Origin: Daphnia carinata
Lineage: Eukaryota; Arthropoda; Branchiopoda; Diplostraca; Daphniidae
NCBI RefSeq assembly: GCF_022539665.2
Contig: NC_081331.1
Location: 10,820,638-10,884,637 of the forward strand
DNA length: 64,000 bases
Direction of reading: 5' to 3'
Shown one piece after another: positions 27,001 to 37,798 of the stretch; position 1 is the first letter of the stretch, and the number at the start of each line of letters is the position of its first letter. Under the pieces are notes generated by a model that saw only the letters and a list, made by a program, of their open reading frames with translations, had not been told where the DNA came from and ran no database searches. The position numbers and the translations under genes are program-made.

Positions 27001-30000
27001 TTCAAAAGTCCCCATTTTCTTTTCTTGCATAAAATAATGCAATGGGCCAGTAGTGAAGGATTTACGCTAGTTAAACACGGAAGAGGTTTTTGAATGCCTT
27101 GCCAGCGGCACTCGTGGCTTGGCTGTATCCGCACCACTAATAACAACGGCAATAATTTAAAAAAAATAATAAATAAATAAATAATTATTATTTTGCGTTA
27201 ATGCGTTGGATATCGTAAGCGGTCCCTTTCTATTTGATTGTTAATAGAGTCTATATAACACGTCACGCTTGACATTATTCTTCTCTCCCCGCTTAGCGAA
27301 GTGTTACAATCCTGAACTACTATTCCTAACAAGGTGAACCATTCCGTGAACCGGTTATTGTGTGACATTATTTAAATTAAATTCCATTTTACCGCTAACG
27401 TATTCTTTATGTGGTAAGGCAAATGAAAATAACTTCCTTCAAATAATTCTGTCTAACGAACGGATGAGTCGTCCGCACCTCCTTCTACTACCTATCATTT
27501 CTCTCGTCTTCTTCTTTCTGCTCCCGTTTTTTTTTTTTTTTACACGCACGTTATGCACCAGCCGGACGACGACATCTACAACAAAGTGCTGATCGGTGAT
27601 GGTAATAAGCCACGAACGGCTCCGTTAGCTCGACGAAGAGCGCCTCAGTACACCAATCAACCGCAACAGAATGCACGCCCTCTTCAGCAGCGCGATACGC
27701 GTCGTCCAGTAGGTCCAGCACCAACAAAAATTGTAGCACCTGCCAACCGACTGCAATCTTTTCCCGCATTCTATTCACGCTCCGTTCCTGTCCGTCACTT
27801 CAACAGAGCCGTTTAGAGTAACACCCGAACGTTACGATCTTCTCTATTAGTTTTTTTTTTTTTTTTTACCTTCACACGCTTTACTCAGTTTTCCAACAGC
27901 ATAGAGTTATTAAGTACTTTATATAAATAAAAAAAAATACTAAAAAAAAAATAATAATAATCGAGAAATGTTTAGCGAAGAGGTTTTTTCTTTGTTTCCG
28001 TTAGCTTGTTATTATTCTCATCCTTCTTCACTCGCTATCCACTTTGTACGTGTGCGTGTGTGTGTGTTTGTAAAAGAAAGAAGAAAGACACACTTTGAAG
28101 CTGAAATAAAGCTGGTCTTTTTTTCCAACCTGTTTGTTTCTTCGTCAACCTGTTCTTTTCCTTTTTTTTTTTTTTTTTCAAGATTTACGTTGCCAACTGT
28201 TCCACAACTCGCCCAGCCCATCGGTTCCGTTTACATTTTTGTTGTTGTTGTGTGTTCATTTTCTTTTTCTTTTTTGTTTAAGAAATTCACCCGGTCACCT
28301 CTAACTGTAAATTTTTTCTCTTTTTTTTTTGGTTCATTGGTCGACCTTGTCTTGATTTACGTGAATTTAGGCGAAGCTCAATTGTGAAGTGCTCTGGGAT
28401 GACTTGGCGCTCGAGGTCCGCTGGGCGGTGGCCGGAGAGACTATCGTCCTGCAATTGGTCGGCAAAATTGGTACACCTCTTTCTGTTGCTCTCGATTTAT
28501 TTCTTTTTTTTTTTAGGCTTTTTTCATGAAAATAAATTTTGTTTTGACTATTTCCGTATAGATGACGGACAATATGTGGCGTTCGGACCCAGTGGCGATT
28601 CAAAAAGAACTAGGATGATCGGTGCTGACGTGGCTGTTGGTTGGTTGGATCGTGAGAGTGGCAAAGGCTTTGTTCACGATCATTACATGACATCGAAATC
28701 GGCTTGTACGGCCGGAAAGGGAGTGTGTCAGGATACCCAGTCCGCTCGTGGAACCAACAATATCCGACTGCTCAATGCTGCACTCGTCAATGATTACGTC
28801 ATGCTGACTTACCAAAGGCCCCTCAAGGCACAGGATGAACAGGACAAAAGCATCATCACCAATGGAACCCAGGCCGTCATTTGGGCTGTTGGACCACTCA
28901 GTTCAGACAATGAACCCACTTACCATAAACTCAGGAATAAAGGTAAGCATTCATTTGTATGCTAATAGTCTTGTGTTGACCGTTACATTAATTTTGTTTT
29001 TTTTTGTTTTTGTTTTTTTCATTTCCAGGTGATTTATTAATCGATTTTGGACGGTCACCTTTCTGGAACTGTCCGGCTCCGGAAGATCCGTCAGCAACGT
29101 CTGGTTCGGTTACCGTTCCATCTGTTCAACGACGACCGACCACAGAAGACAATCGCTGGTCTTCTTTAGATGGCAATTCAGTCGCACCCAATACCCAATT
29201 GTTGGCCAAGTACCAACCACCTCAACCACCTTCCCAACCTTCTCCACCCGCCGTGTCTAACAAAGTACCTTGGTATATCCCAGCTATCGAATGTAACGAA
29301 CCTGAGAATCACGTCTATTACGCTCATCTTGGTCCGAACGGTGGCAGCCAAGGTTACAACGCCATTACAGGTATAAACCAGTTAACTGAATCGTGAGATA
29401 GATCACATTATCAAAATGAGCGTGTTGAATATTTCATTGATTTAACGATGACAGGCAATCTTGGCTGGGGAGTTTCGTGGTTCATTAACGGATTACTCAT
29501 TCCCGAAGTGACTGTCGTTCGTGGCGAGACTTACACATTTGTGGTAGAAGGTGGCCAAGACCCAGATCGCCCGTCTCGTTATCATCCATTCTACATTACA
29601 GATGATCCTGAAGGTGGTTATGAATTCAAAACACCCGACGAGAGATCTGTAAGCGACTTGCCATTAGAAACATCAAAGACACAAATAATAAAATCAAAAC
29701 TGATTATACTCTCCGTTTGCAGAAAATCAGAATATTTGCTGGTGTAACTTACGACCGTGATGGCAATCCCGTTTCATCGGCCCAGGGCCGCCTGTGTGAA
29801 TGGGTCGAAGATCCTACCCAACCGGCCGACAAGTTCACCTCGTTCGGAGCTTATCAGAGAACATTGAAACTTCATTGTGAAGAAGGTGAACCAGCCATTA
29901 TGCAATTTAAGCCGGACGTAAACACACCTGACACGGTTTACTATCAGGTTTGTTTGTTTTTGTTTTTTTACTATTATTTCACTGAGAATGTCGTATCGAT

Positions 30001-33000
30001 AACCTGTATGTTTCGTCATTCCTTACAGTCTTACGTCCACCGATATTTGGGCTGGAAAATCCGAGTTGTTGACAGCTGCGACCTGGACCATAACAATCGC
30101 AAAGCTGGAACCTCAGGGCAACCATCCGATGCGTTCAGTCCAGCTTCCAAACGACCTTCAGAAGACGAACAGAGAGAATATCCAGATTACTACGAGGACG
30201 ATGTACCTCGAATTCCCGAGATTAAAAAAATCGATAACGTCGAACCTTCAAACACGATGGATTTCGCGCCGGAATATCGAGCACCTGAAAGCGAATTCTT
30301 TCCGGAAAATGCGTTCGGTAGCCACTTCCCATCTGAGTTCGAAGATTTTTTCAGAGATTCAGGTTTTGGCAGCAGAGATGAGGGCAGACCTGTTCCACAA
30401 CGGACTACGGTACCGCCGCAGCGTCCTACAGCGCCGCCGCCGCGTCCCACAGCACCAACACGTCCCACAGTACCGCAACGATATTATTCAACTCAAGCAC
30501 CAACTGCGCCTCCTACAGCACCGCCAACATTACCTCCAGTTAAACCAACTAAACCAGCACCTGCCGTTGTGAGACCAACCGAACCACCTCGCCAGATTGC
30601 ACCGCAGGTCGCCGTTAAGGCAGAAGAACAGAAACCCCACATCAATATTCCCATCCCTGGGCCGGTGAAGCAGCTGACTAAGCTAATCCAACACACGTCC
30701 AATTTCCGCCAGCGACCCAATTTGCAACATCACCAGAGAGAACCATTGCCTAATCAAGAACCTGCCGAACCCCGTCCGTTGATTCCCGATAGGCAGCAAG
30801 ATAGGTCGGCGCAATCAGAAAGGCCAGCGTGGAGCCCGCCGTCAAACGAACAGCATAATAATAATTTCAATGCCAAGGAAGTTATTCCTACAAGAATTAA
30901 TCCACCACCTGTTCAGTCTTACTCGTTCAATCCGCAAGCCGGAGGTGTTTTCAACCCGAATACTATCATCCTGGAGAGCGGATTCAAACCTATACGTAAC
31001 GTGGATGGACCTATACCTCCGCTAGGATTTGACGTCGAACCTCAGAACGTGGAAGGGAAAGGCATCGGCGCTGAAGATCCGAGGGTCACCAGCGAATCAC
31101 CTAGTCTAGTCACGTTGGATCCAGTTTTCGTCGCATCCGAACAAGATCACCGCAGACCGAAGGAACCCGTACCGATTACATTACCAAAGGCTGTTGTTCC
31201 AGTTGTCCCAGGACCGTCTATGCCAGCTCCGAGGTTCCCTCCGCACCACGAAGCCAATCATCAAGTGAATCATCCCAGTCCGCAGCAATTTAAACCGCAC
31301 CCGACGCCTCCAACGCTTCCCGCACAACGTCCGCAACCCCGTCCTCCTCAGTTTAGCGGACAGGAGGCGAACGCACGTCCTCATTCACCTCCTGTTCCTC
31401 CTCCTGCCCGCAAGAAATCTTCTGGATTAGCTGCGTTCTTCAACTTTGGTGGCAATCGCCGTAAGGAACAGAATGTTCCTCCTTTGGCCACACCGATCGC
31501 TACTGCCGGATCTCCTTCAGTTAACAGGTAAGAGGGTTCCTTGACCTCGAGCGATCAAATAACTTGTCAAAACCGATAGAATTGATTTTAATTATCGTGC
31601 TTTTTGTAACAGGCCTTCATTTAGTTGGCAACCACAGAATGGTCCAGTGCTTCAGAGACATCCAGTTCCACAAGCTGGATGGACCCGAGAACAGCAGCCG
31701 TCTCATCAGCAACCTCAGCAAGGTGCACATTTTCAAAGACCGTTTCCTGGCGCCGGACAAAGCCGTGCAGGTGAACAACCGCTATCTCTACAGCAACGCC
31801 AACAACAAGAGGAGAAATTAAGGAACCGGAATAATCCAGCACAAAACCGGCCGTCTTCACAACCGCATTCGAAGCCGAGTCAAGGCTTAACGGGTCTTCT
31901 TCAACGATTCCTCGGCAACGGTGGCGATCGTCGCAAAGATAACACTCGGCCACAGTCCGACAGCAAATCAGACATTCCTCATGCCGTACACAAAGGTCCT
32001 CCCCCTGTTGCGATAAATGGTAAAGCAGATTTGCCATTCCCACCTGAAGTGAGCTTCCAAGGATCAGTTCCGCCCATTATCATCTCGAAGGTGCAAGCCG
32101 CCACTCGTCCTAACTTTGAAGGCGTGCGACGTTCCGAGCGACCGCTGAATAAGAAACTGAACGTTTTAGATCCTTTTTCAGCTTCGATTATAGGCGGTGG
32201 TTCGGTTCTTGGTACTGCTGGAAAGCCCGTCATCAGCGATGCTGAAAGAGCTCAATTAGAAAGATTTCTATTTGGCCCGTCAGAACAGTACACACCGCGA
32301 TCATTCTCTTCTGAATCTTTATTGAGGTAAGAAAATTCATTATGGTTTATAAGCTTCACGTCTCTTACCGAGCAACGCATGTGTTTTATTATTACTATAA
32401 TCTATTCGTTTTTTTTTTATAATCCTTGAAGCAACTTCGAGGATTGGCTATCAGGTGAAGCTCCATCAGAAATGCTGCTGAGGTAAGAACAATGAGAGAC
32501 ATCAGTTTTTTCTTTTTCACTGACTTGTTATTCGAAAAGGTGTTGACATTTTTGGTTTTGATCTTTGTAGTAAAATCGCTGAGGTGTTGTCCCGTGAAGC
32601 TTCGACTGACACAGCTGCCGAAGAAGATAGCACAGCAGAACCAGAGCTTTCAACCGATGTATCAACGACCGAGGATGGAGATGTAGCATCCGCCGATGAA
32701 AAATCGCACAATGTTTTGTCTGATGCTGAAGCTGACCATGAGGGAGTCAAACCAGTTGGTAGCGAATCAGAGAGAAGAAAGCGACAAGTCGACGACAGTG
32801 ATCATCGAAATGATAACCAACACTTAGATCAACTACCCCAGGAGTTGGATTCTAGCCAGCTACCGGTTGAACACCGCGGATTGGACGACGAGGAGGATGT
32901 CCAAGATCAGCAAAATGAAAAGAACGGCTCAACTACTTTCGCTTCCTGGTTCTCGTTGTCTTCGGCACTGCTCTTGTTTGTTGGCTTTACCAGATTTCAC

Positions 33001-33015
33001 TTGAATCATTTTTGA
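21042..33015 (+). CDS. Skeletor: Protein Skeletor, long isoform (DM13-DM13-DOMON)
   Basis: Secreted or surface protein; the Drosophila orthologue gives nuclear and spindle-matrix isoforms, and DOMON proteins bind haem or sugars. Coding exons: 21042-21087, 25336-25488, 25829-25901, 26063-26174, 26246-26408, 26508-26767, 28371-28470, 28562-28942, 29029-29370, 29455-29648, 29723-29947, 30029-31527, 31613-32326, 32432-32482 and 32571-33015. They sum to 4758 nt (1585 aa) in phase. A signal peptide (SIACMLVLLIAG) is followed by two DM13 repeats (about 20-125 and 135-255), each with a FxYDGxxxDAxF motif, then DOMON (about 275-430) and a conserved cupredoxin-like region (about 515-680). A Pro/Gln-rich region follows. 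Near residue 1505 is RRKRQ, a furin-type site, and the C-terminus is hydrophobic, as for a GPI anchor or membrane tail. Skipping the exon at 27562 gives this form. Confidence 0.9.
21088..25335. other. Skeletor intron 1 (4.2 kb)
   Basis: By far the longest intron in the window. It is full of homopolymer runs: poly-T, poly-A, an 11-base C run near 22757 and a short (GA)n near 24175. No coding exon or recognisable mobile element was seen. It may hold regulatory elements. Confidence 0.55.
27562..27816 (+). CDS. Skeletor: Skeletor alternative terminal exon (short isoform)
   Basis: Splicing exon 26508-26767 (phase 0) to the acceptor CACCAG at 27561 adds 84 codons and a stop, giving a protein of about 353 aa with signal peptide and two DM13 domains but no DOMON. 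The tail is basic and Gln/Pro-rich (PDDDIYNKVLIGDG, later PLARRRAPQY). AATAAA follows at about 27926. Drosophila Skeletor is also known to have truncated isoforms. Confidence 0.72.
   Translation, partial: PDDDIYNKVLIGDGNKPRTAPLARRRAPQYTNQPQQNARPLQQRDTRRPVGPAPTKIVAPANRLQSFPAFYSRSVPVRHFNRAV
27926..27931 (+). terminator. Poly(A) signal of the short Skeletor isoform
   Basis: AATAAA about 110 bp after the alternative stop codon, inside what is an intron of the long isoform. Confidence 0.6.
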
Positions 33016-33564
33016 TGAGATCTTCGTCTTCCCAACTTCCTTGTTGTAAATAATTGCCAATAAGCAACCGACTGATTAGAGCAAATAGCTCAGCTTGGAT
33101 TGCAAACAAAAATGGTTGGGTTTCACTTTTTGCATAACAGATCCAAAAAAAATGAGTTTTTTTTATAATCTGCAACTTTAATTTATTCGCTTATTTATAT
33201 TCTTTTGTCCTGGTTCGAAATTTGGTATTAGATAACTGCTATAAGGGATGTCTTGTTTTGCAGTTTGTGTTTTTGTGCACATCCTTCTTGCAAAACTACC
33301 TGATTTCTGATGGAATTCATTAAGTGGCAATACACACAATTGGGAACTTTCAGGTTTCTATTTCAACTGCAACCCAGAAACAAAATCAAATGGCAGTACG
33401 TATAGTAGCCAGGCAACTCTTAATTAGATCTTAATTATTTTTCTTGGAATTAGAGTAAAATTCAAAGTCAATTTTCGTGATTCTCGTTGATAAGAAACAG
33501 CTACCTGTAGGCAGCCACAGCCCACAAGTAGTCGCGGTTGGCCCTATCATCAAAGCTTCTAGTG
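33016..33564. other. Intergenic spacer before the giant palindrome
   Basis: Skeletor 3' UTR and AT-rich spacer. No gene seen. Confidence 0.45.
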
Positions 33565-33775
33565 TATGGCAATCCGTTTTACATAAAAAAAAAAAAAAAA
33601 AATGGCGGAAAAAAAAAAAAAAATCGGACTTTTTTCTTTTTTTCCGACACGTAGCCATCTACCGCTCAGACTCGTTATTACTGGCGTAGGCAATTTCAGT
33701 CCATTGGATGCCATTCGCAGTTAGTTCAGTAGCGTGGATGAGAGAATAACGCGTGAATGGAGGAACAAATGAAAA

Positions 33776-34351
33776 ATGGATAAGATAATACAACAAAAGG
33801 ATGGTAAGTATAAACATTATTATATTGGTTTTCAATTATTAATTATTGTTTATTAGATCAAATTATGAAGCTGCAGGCCCAATTATTGGAACAACACAAA
33901 ATATTAGATAACAGCAAATCTAAGGATGGTAAGGCCTTATACGTAATGATTCTATTTATTTGCTTTTATTCATTTGTGTTTTGTAGCTCAAATTTTGAGT
34001 GTACAAGCTCAGCTAGGGGAAAAGAACAAATTGGAATGGAAGAGTTTCCAAACAGTGAAGGAGGTTTTTCCAAACTCATCCCTAACTGAACATGAGGATG
34101 AATTGGCATTAGGCGAACACAGTCAGGTACCTAAACTTTTCAAATAAGAATTCAAAATAAGTATAGAATTTTAAAAAACCATTATTTATTGTTTAGTTAT
34201 TAGTCTACCACCTGACAGTGTGTTAAAGTTAAATTCTGTTAGTGCTGCACTAAAAGAATGGTTAGTAATAAGTCCATGCAGCGAAGGAATTGAACAATTG
34301 TGGGACCGTATTTGGGCTGAAAATGGGTGTGGTACGGAAACCCAGAAATAG
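33776..34351 (+). pseudogene. Coiled-coil gene, left-arm copy (frameshifted)
   Basis: Same four-exon layout as the right-arm copy: 33776-33803, 33857-33928, 33987-34126 and 34197-34351. The last exon has lost one base just after its start, shortly before CTACCACC. The frame then stops at 34226 instead of reading through to 34351. Either a pseudogene or a shorter product. Function unknown. Confidence 0.6.
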
Positions 34352-34666
34352 CACGAGTTCAACATAAAACATGAATTAGGTACTTTTTGGTTTTTTGTCT
34401 ATCGAAACAGTATTTTTAATGCTATTATTTTGCATTCACAGAATTCTAGTGGGGGATCAAGTCAAGTCTAGATGTGTTACAGGATGGAAGAGTGAGCCTA
34501 CAGTTGAAAAACACTGAAAGTGCATTACCATTAAGGTATGAGGTAAAGTAATAGAGTATGCAAATTGTCTAATGAGAAGTACCATCTTGTGTTAATGAAT
34601 CCTGTGTAACAGCAATCCTTTATAGTTCTGTTATAGCTAGAAGCCTCAAATAATTCTGCTTCTCTT

Positions 34667-35186
34667 CTAAAGAACAACTTGTCCTTTACACTCAGAGTGT
34701 TGGGAAACTGGGTACTTAAATGGCACTAAAGATGTTTTCACTTCACTGCTATTGCAGAGATGAACATCATACATGGACTCTTTAGGTATGAAAGGATTTT
34801 CTGGAAAAATTTTTGAATTTATGATGAAGCTTTTCTCCTCCTTTTTGCCAACCATGTCTAATCTACAAAAAAAATTTATCCAATAGGAAAGGATTTTCAG
34901 CATACTGGGAACACAACTATCAACAATGCAACATTCTAGGGGTGTTATTTTATCCTTCAAGAGCCTTATACAATGATTTTCATCTACAATTTGTATGGCC
35001 TTTCCCGAGCTTCTGCCAGAAGTTGAATCTATGAGTCATGTAAGTTCCATGATCAACAATTGATGTGTTTAACGGTGTTGTTTTTCTTTTCTCAATATAG
35101 GTTAATAGTAACATTGGATCTGAAAAGATTCTTGGTTGGGGCAAGACACTGAATAAATTGTATTGATTGGATGGATGACATGACAT
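34667..35186 (-). other. Outward-reading open frames, left arm
   Basis: Two minus-strand frames (35186-34980, 68 aa, and 34960-34667, 97 aa) may be parts of one spliced gene. The first starts MSCHPSNQYNLFSVLPQP. The second contains ECCIVDSCVPSMLKIL. No family recognised. Confidence 0.3.
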
Positions 35187-35327
35187 TGCTATACTTAATT
35201 CGGATTCCCCAGACGGTATTTGATATTAAAAAAATTGAAGTGCATATCTGGGCTCCCTTCTTTTCTGAAGCCCCGTTTCCCCTTGACTCATAATAAGCCC
35301 GTAGGGGGTCATGCCCCTACTGTACGG

Positions 35328-35336
35328 TATATATAA
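35328..35336 (+). promoter_or_regulatory. TATA box of RNA candidate, left arm
   Basis: TATATATAA about 25 bp before a GC-rich structured block. The mirror copy is at 36805-36817 on the minus strand. Confidence 0.45.
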
Positions 35337-35350
35337 AAACAACATATACC

Positions 35351-35583
35351 GAGGTTTGGAGGGCTCTGGCCGGAAAGGGGACGTGGGGTGCCGCTTCGTC
35401 CGATGATGTGTTCACGGAGGGTGACGTGGCTGCCCACAAATCCGAACTAAAGGTTAATCGCTCCTGTAAAAATGTTCCAAATCTTCAGCTCTTCTTCCGG
35501 CTTCTCTTAGCCAATCACCGGGTAATCTCCCCGGTGGGTCAACAAGGCAGTGTCTCCCCCTGCCTGGGTTGACGGCAACTTTT
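35351..35583 (+). ncRNA. Candidate Pol III structured RNA, left-arm copy
   Basis: A GC-rich block of about 230 bp in AT-rich surroundings, preceded by TATATATAA and ended by a T4 run directly after a strong hairpin. Self-complementary pairs seen are GGACG with CGTCC near its 5' part, TCAC with GTGA, CACCGGG with CCCGGTG, and a 3' hairpin with GTCAAC pairing GTTGAC enclosing GGCAG pairing CTGCC. There is no open reading frame. The layout fits a type 3 Pol III gene such as those for 7SK, RNase P/MRP or similar RNAs, but I could not match it to any of them. Confidence 0.4.
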
Positions 35584-35823
35584 GAAAGGGCTATTGTGCC
35601 TTTTTAAAGTTGCAAAAATAATTGTAATGTGCAGAGAATTATCAATAAATTTTTTTTTATAAAATATTTTTTGCAAAATTCGTTCCTTTCATTGTCTTTG
35701 TTAGCTTTGTTCACACATTGCATTTATCAATTTTTTTTTGGCTTTGCTTTATTTGTTTTTGTCACATTAGATGGTAAGGTGACGGGTATTGGTTTATCGT
35801 TTATCTGTAAGCATTCTATTATT

Positions 35824-35883
35824 ATCCAGGGATCGAACCCTGGATGTTCGGCATACCTCGCCGATGCTCTACCAATGAGCCAC
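35824..35883 (-). pseudogene. tRNA-like sequence in palindrome spacer (1)
   Basis: The minus strand reads an A-box-like TGGCTCATTGGTAGAGC and a B box GGTTCGATCCC with a paired T stem. The acceptor stem does not pair, so it is a tRNA pseudogene or tRNA-derived element. Confidence 0.5.
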
Positions 35884-36012
35884 AAATCATATGATTTTAA
35901 GTTGGCTTTTTTTTCTAGTCACTTGTGGACTTGCATTTACACTTAGAATAAAACTGAAATGCAATTCTGTAATATACTCTTCTACATTATTCTACTTCAT
36001 TTTTACACATCT

Positions 36013-36072
36013 ACTGAGGTTTGAACCCAGGGTAACAGGTATCGCAGATAAAACCTCTACCACAGAGCTAAG
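36013..36072 (-). pseudogene. tRNA-like sequence in palindrome spacer (2)
   Basis: The minus strand reads TAGCTCTGTGGTAGAGG and a B box GGTTCAAACC. The full cloverleaf is not convincing. Confidence 0.4.
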
Positions 36073-36178
36073 AACCTTATGGAAGCAATAGAAAGATAAA
36101 CATATAGTTGTGAAAGACTGCATAAACATCCTAGACGATAACATATGATATGCGATAATAAAATATTTAGATATATCT

Positions 36179-36240
36179 TGTGGCTCAATGTTAGAGCATC
36201 GGCGTTGCACGCTGAATGTCTGGGGATCGGTTCCCATACG
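36179..36240 (+). pseudogene. tRNA-like sequence in palindrome spacer (3)
   Basis: The plus strand reads GTGGCTCAATGTTAGAGC, an anticodon-arm-like CGGCGTTGCACGCTG (TGC anticodon position) and GGATCGGTTCCC in place of the B box. Degenerate. Confidence 0.4.
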
Positions 36241-36561
36241 AGTAAAACATAATACAAAATTACTTCATAAAATATCCAGATTGTTACTTAAATCTAAGTT
36301 GAAGAATTCAAAGAGTGTAATAAATAATACTTACAGATAAACGATAAACCAATGGAAACAATGCTTACCATCAAAGGTGACAAAAACAATAAAGGTGAAT
36401 TATGCAAGCTAAATATAAAAAGTGTAACGTGTAAACACAGCGAATACAGACAATGAAAGAACCGAAGTTTGCAAAAAATATTTTATAAAAAAATTTTTAT
36501 TGACAATTCTCTGCACATTACAATTATTTTTGCAACTTTAAAAAGGCACAATAGCCCTTTC

Positions 36562-36790
36562 AAAAGTTGCCGTCAACCCAGGCAGGGGGAGACACTGCCT
36601 TGTTGACCCACCGGGGAGATTACCCGGTGATTGGCTAAGAGAAGCCGGAAGAAGAGCTGAAGATTTGGAACATTTTTACAGGAGCGATTAACCTTTAGTT
36701 CGGATTTGTGGGCAGCCACGTCACCCTCCGTGAACACATCATCGGACGAAGCGGCACCCCACGTCCCCTTTCCGGCCAGAGCCCTCCAAA
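36562..36790 (-). ncRNA. Candidate Pol III structured RNA, right-arm copy
   Basis: Mirror copy of the left-arm block, essentially identical by eye although the flanking arm sequence shows scattered differences. TATA on the minus strand lies at 36805-36817; the T4 run lies at 36562-36565. Confidence 0.4.
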
Positions 36791-36958
36791 CCTCGGTATA
36801 TGTTGTTTTTATATATACCGTACAGTAGGGGCATGACCCCCTACGGGCTTATTATGAGTCAAGGGGAAACGGGGCTTCAGAAAAGAAGGGAGCCCAGATA
36901 TGCACTTCAATTTTTTTAATATCAAATACCGTCTGGGGAATCCGAATTAAGTATAGCA

Positions 36959-37192
36959 ATGTCATGTCATCCATCCAATCAATACAATTTATTCAGTGTC
37001 TTGCCCCAACCAAGAATCTTTTCAGATCCAATGTTACTATTAACCTATATTGAGAAAAGAAAAACAACACCGTTAAACACATCAATTGTTGATCATGGAA
37101 CTTACATGAATCATAGATTCAACTTCTGGTGGAAGCTTGGGAAAGGACATACAAATTGCAGATTAACTTCATTGTATAAGGCTCTTGAATGA
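36959..37192 (+). other. Outward-reading open frame, right arm
   Basis: 77-codon frame starting with the same MSCHPSNQYNLF sequence as the left arm. The region matching the second left-arm frame is broken here by a one-base deletion that creates a stop. Thus this arm keeps the coiled-coil gene and loses the other frame, the reverse of the left arm. Confidence 0.3.
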
Positions 37193-37798
37193 TAAACTAG
37201 CACCTGTAGAATGTTGCATTGTTGATAGTTGTGTTCCCAGTACATGAAAATCCTTTCCTATTGGATAAAAATTTTTTTTGGTAGATAAGACCTGGTTGGC
37301 AAAAAGGAGGAGAAATTCTTCGTCATAAATTCAAAATTATTTGAAGAAAAATCCTTTCATACCTAAAGAGTCCATGTATGATGTTCATCTCTGCAATAGC
37401 AGCAAAATTAAAACATCTTTAGTGCCATTTAAGTACCCAGTTTCCCCAACACTCTGGACGTAAAGGACAAGTTGTTCTTTAGACAGAGAAGCAGAATTAT
37501 TTGAGGCTTCTAGCTATAACAGAACTATAAAGGATTGCTGTTGTACTGGATTCATTAACACAAGATGGTACTTCTCATTAGACAATTTGCATACTCTATT
37601 ACTTTACCTCATACCTTAATGGTAATGCACTTTCAGTGTTTTTCAACTGTAGGCTCACTCTTCCATCCTGTAACACATCTAGACTTGACTTGATCCCCCA
37701 CTAGAATTCTGTGAATGCAAAATAATAGCATTAAAAATACTGTTTCGATAGACAAAAAACCGAAAAGTACCTAATTCATGTTTTATGTTGAACTCGTG

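Larger units (their letters stand above)
33565..35811. repeat. Giant inverted repeat, left arm
   Basis: About 2.25 kb that is the reverse complement of 36330-38587, with a few percent mismatches and small indels by eye. The outer end begins with TATGGCAATCCGTTTTAC, mirrored at 38570-38587. The inner end is TTTATCTGTAAG, mirrored at 36330. It contains a broken copy of a coiled-coil gene, an outward-reading frame and a structured RNA candidate. Arm-specific differences show it is not a simple assembly reflection. Confidence 0.92.

Noticed and set aside
35351-35583. Identification of the structured block as 7SK, RNase P or RNase MRP RNA
   Set aside because: Length and terminator fit, but the conserved motifs I know for those RNAs were not found, so it is left unnamed.
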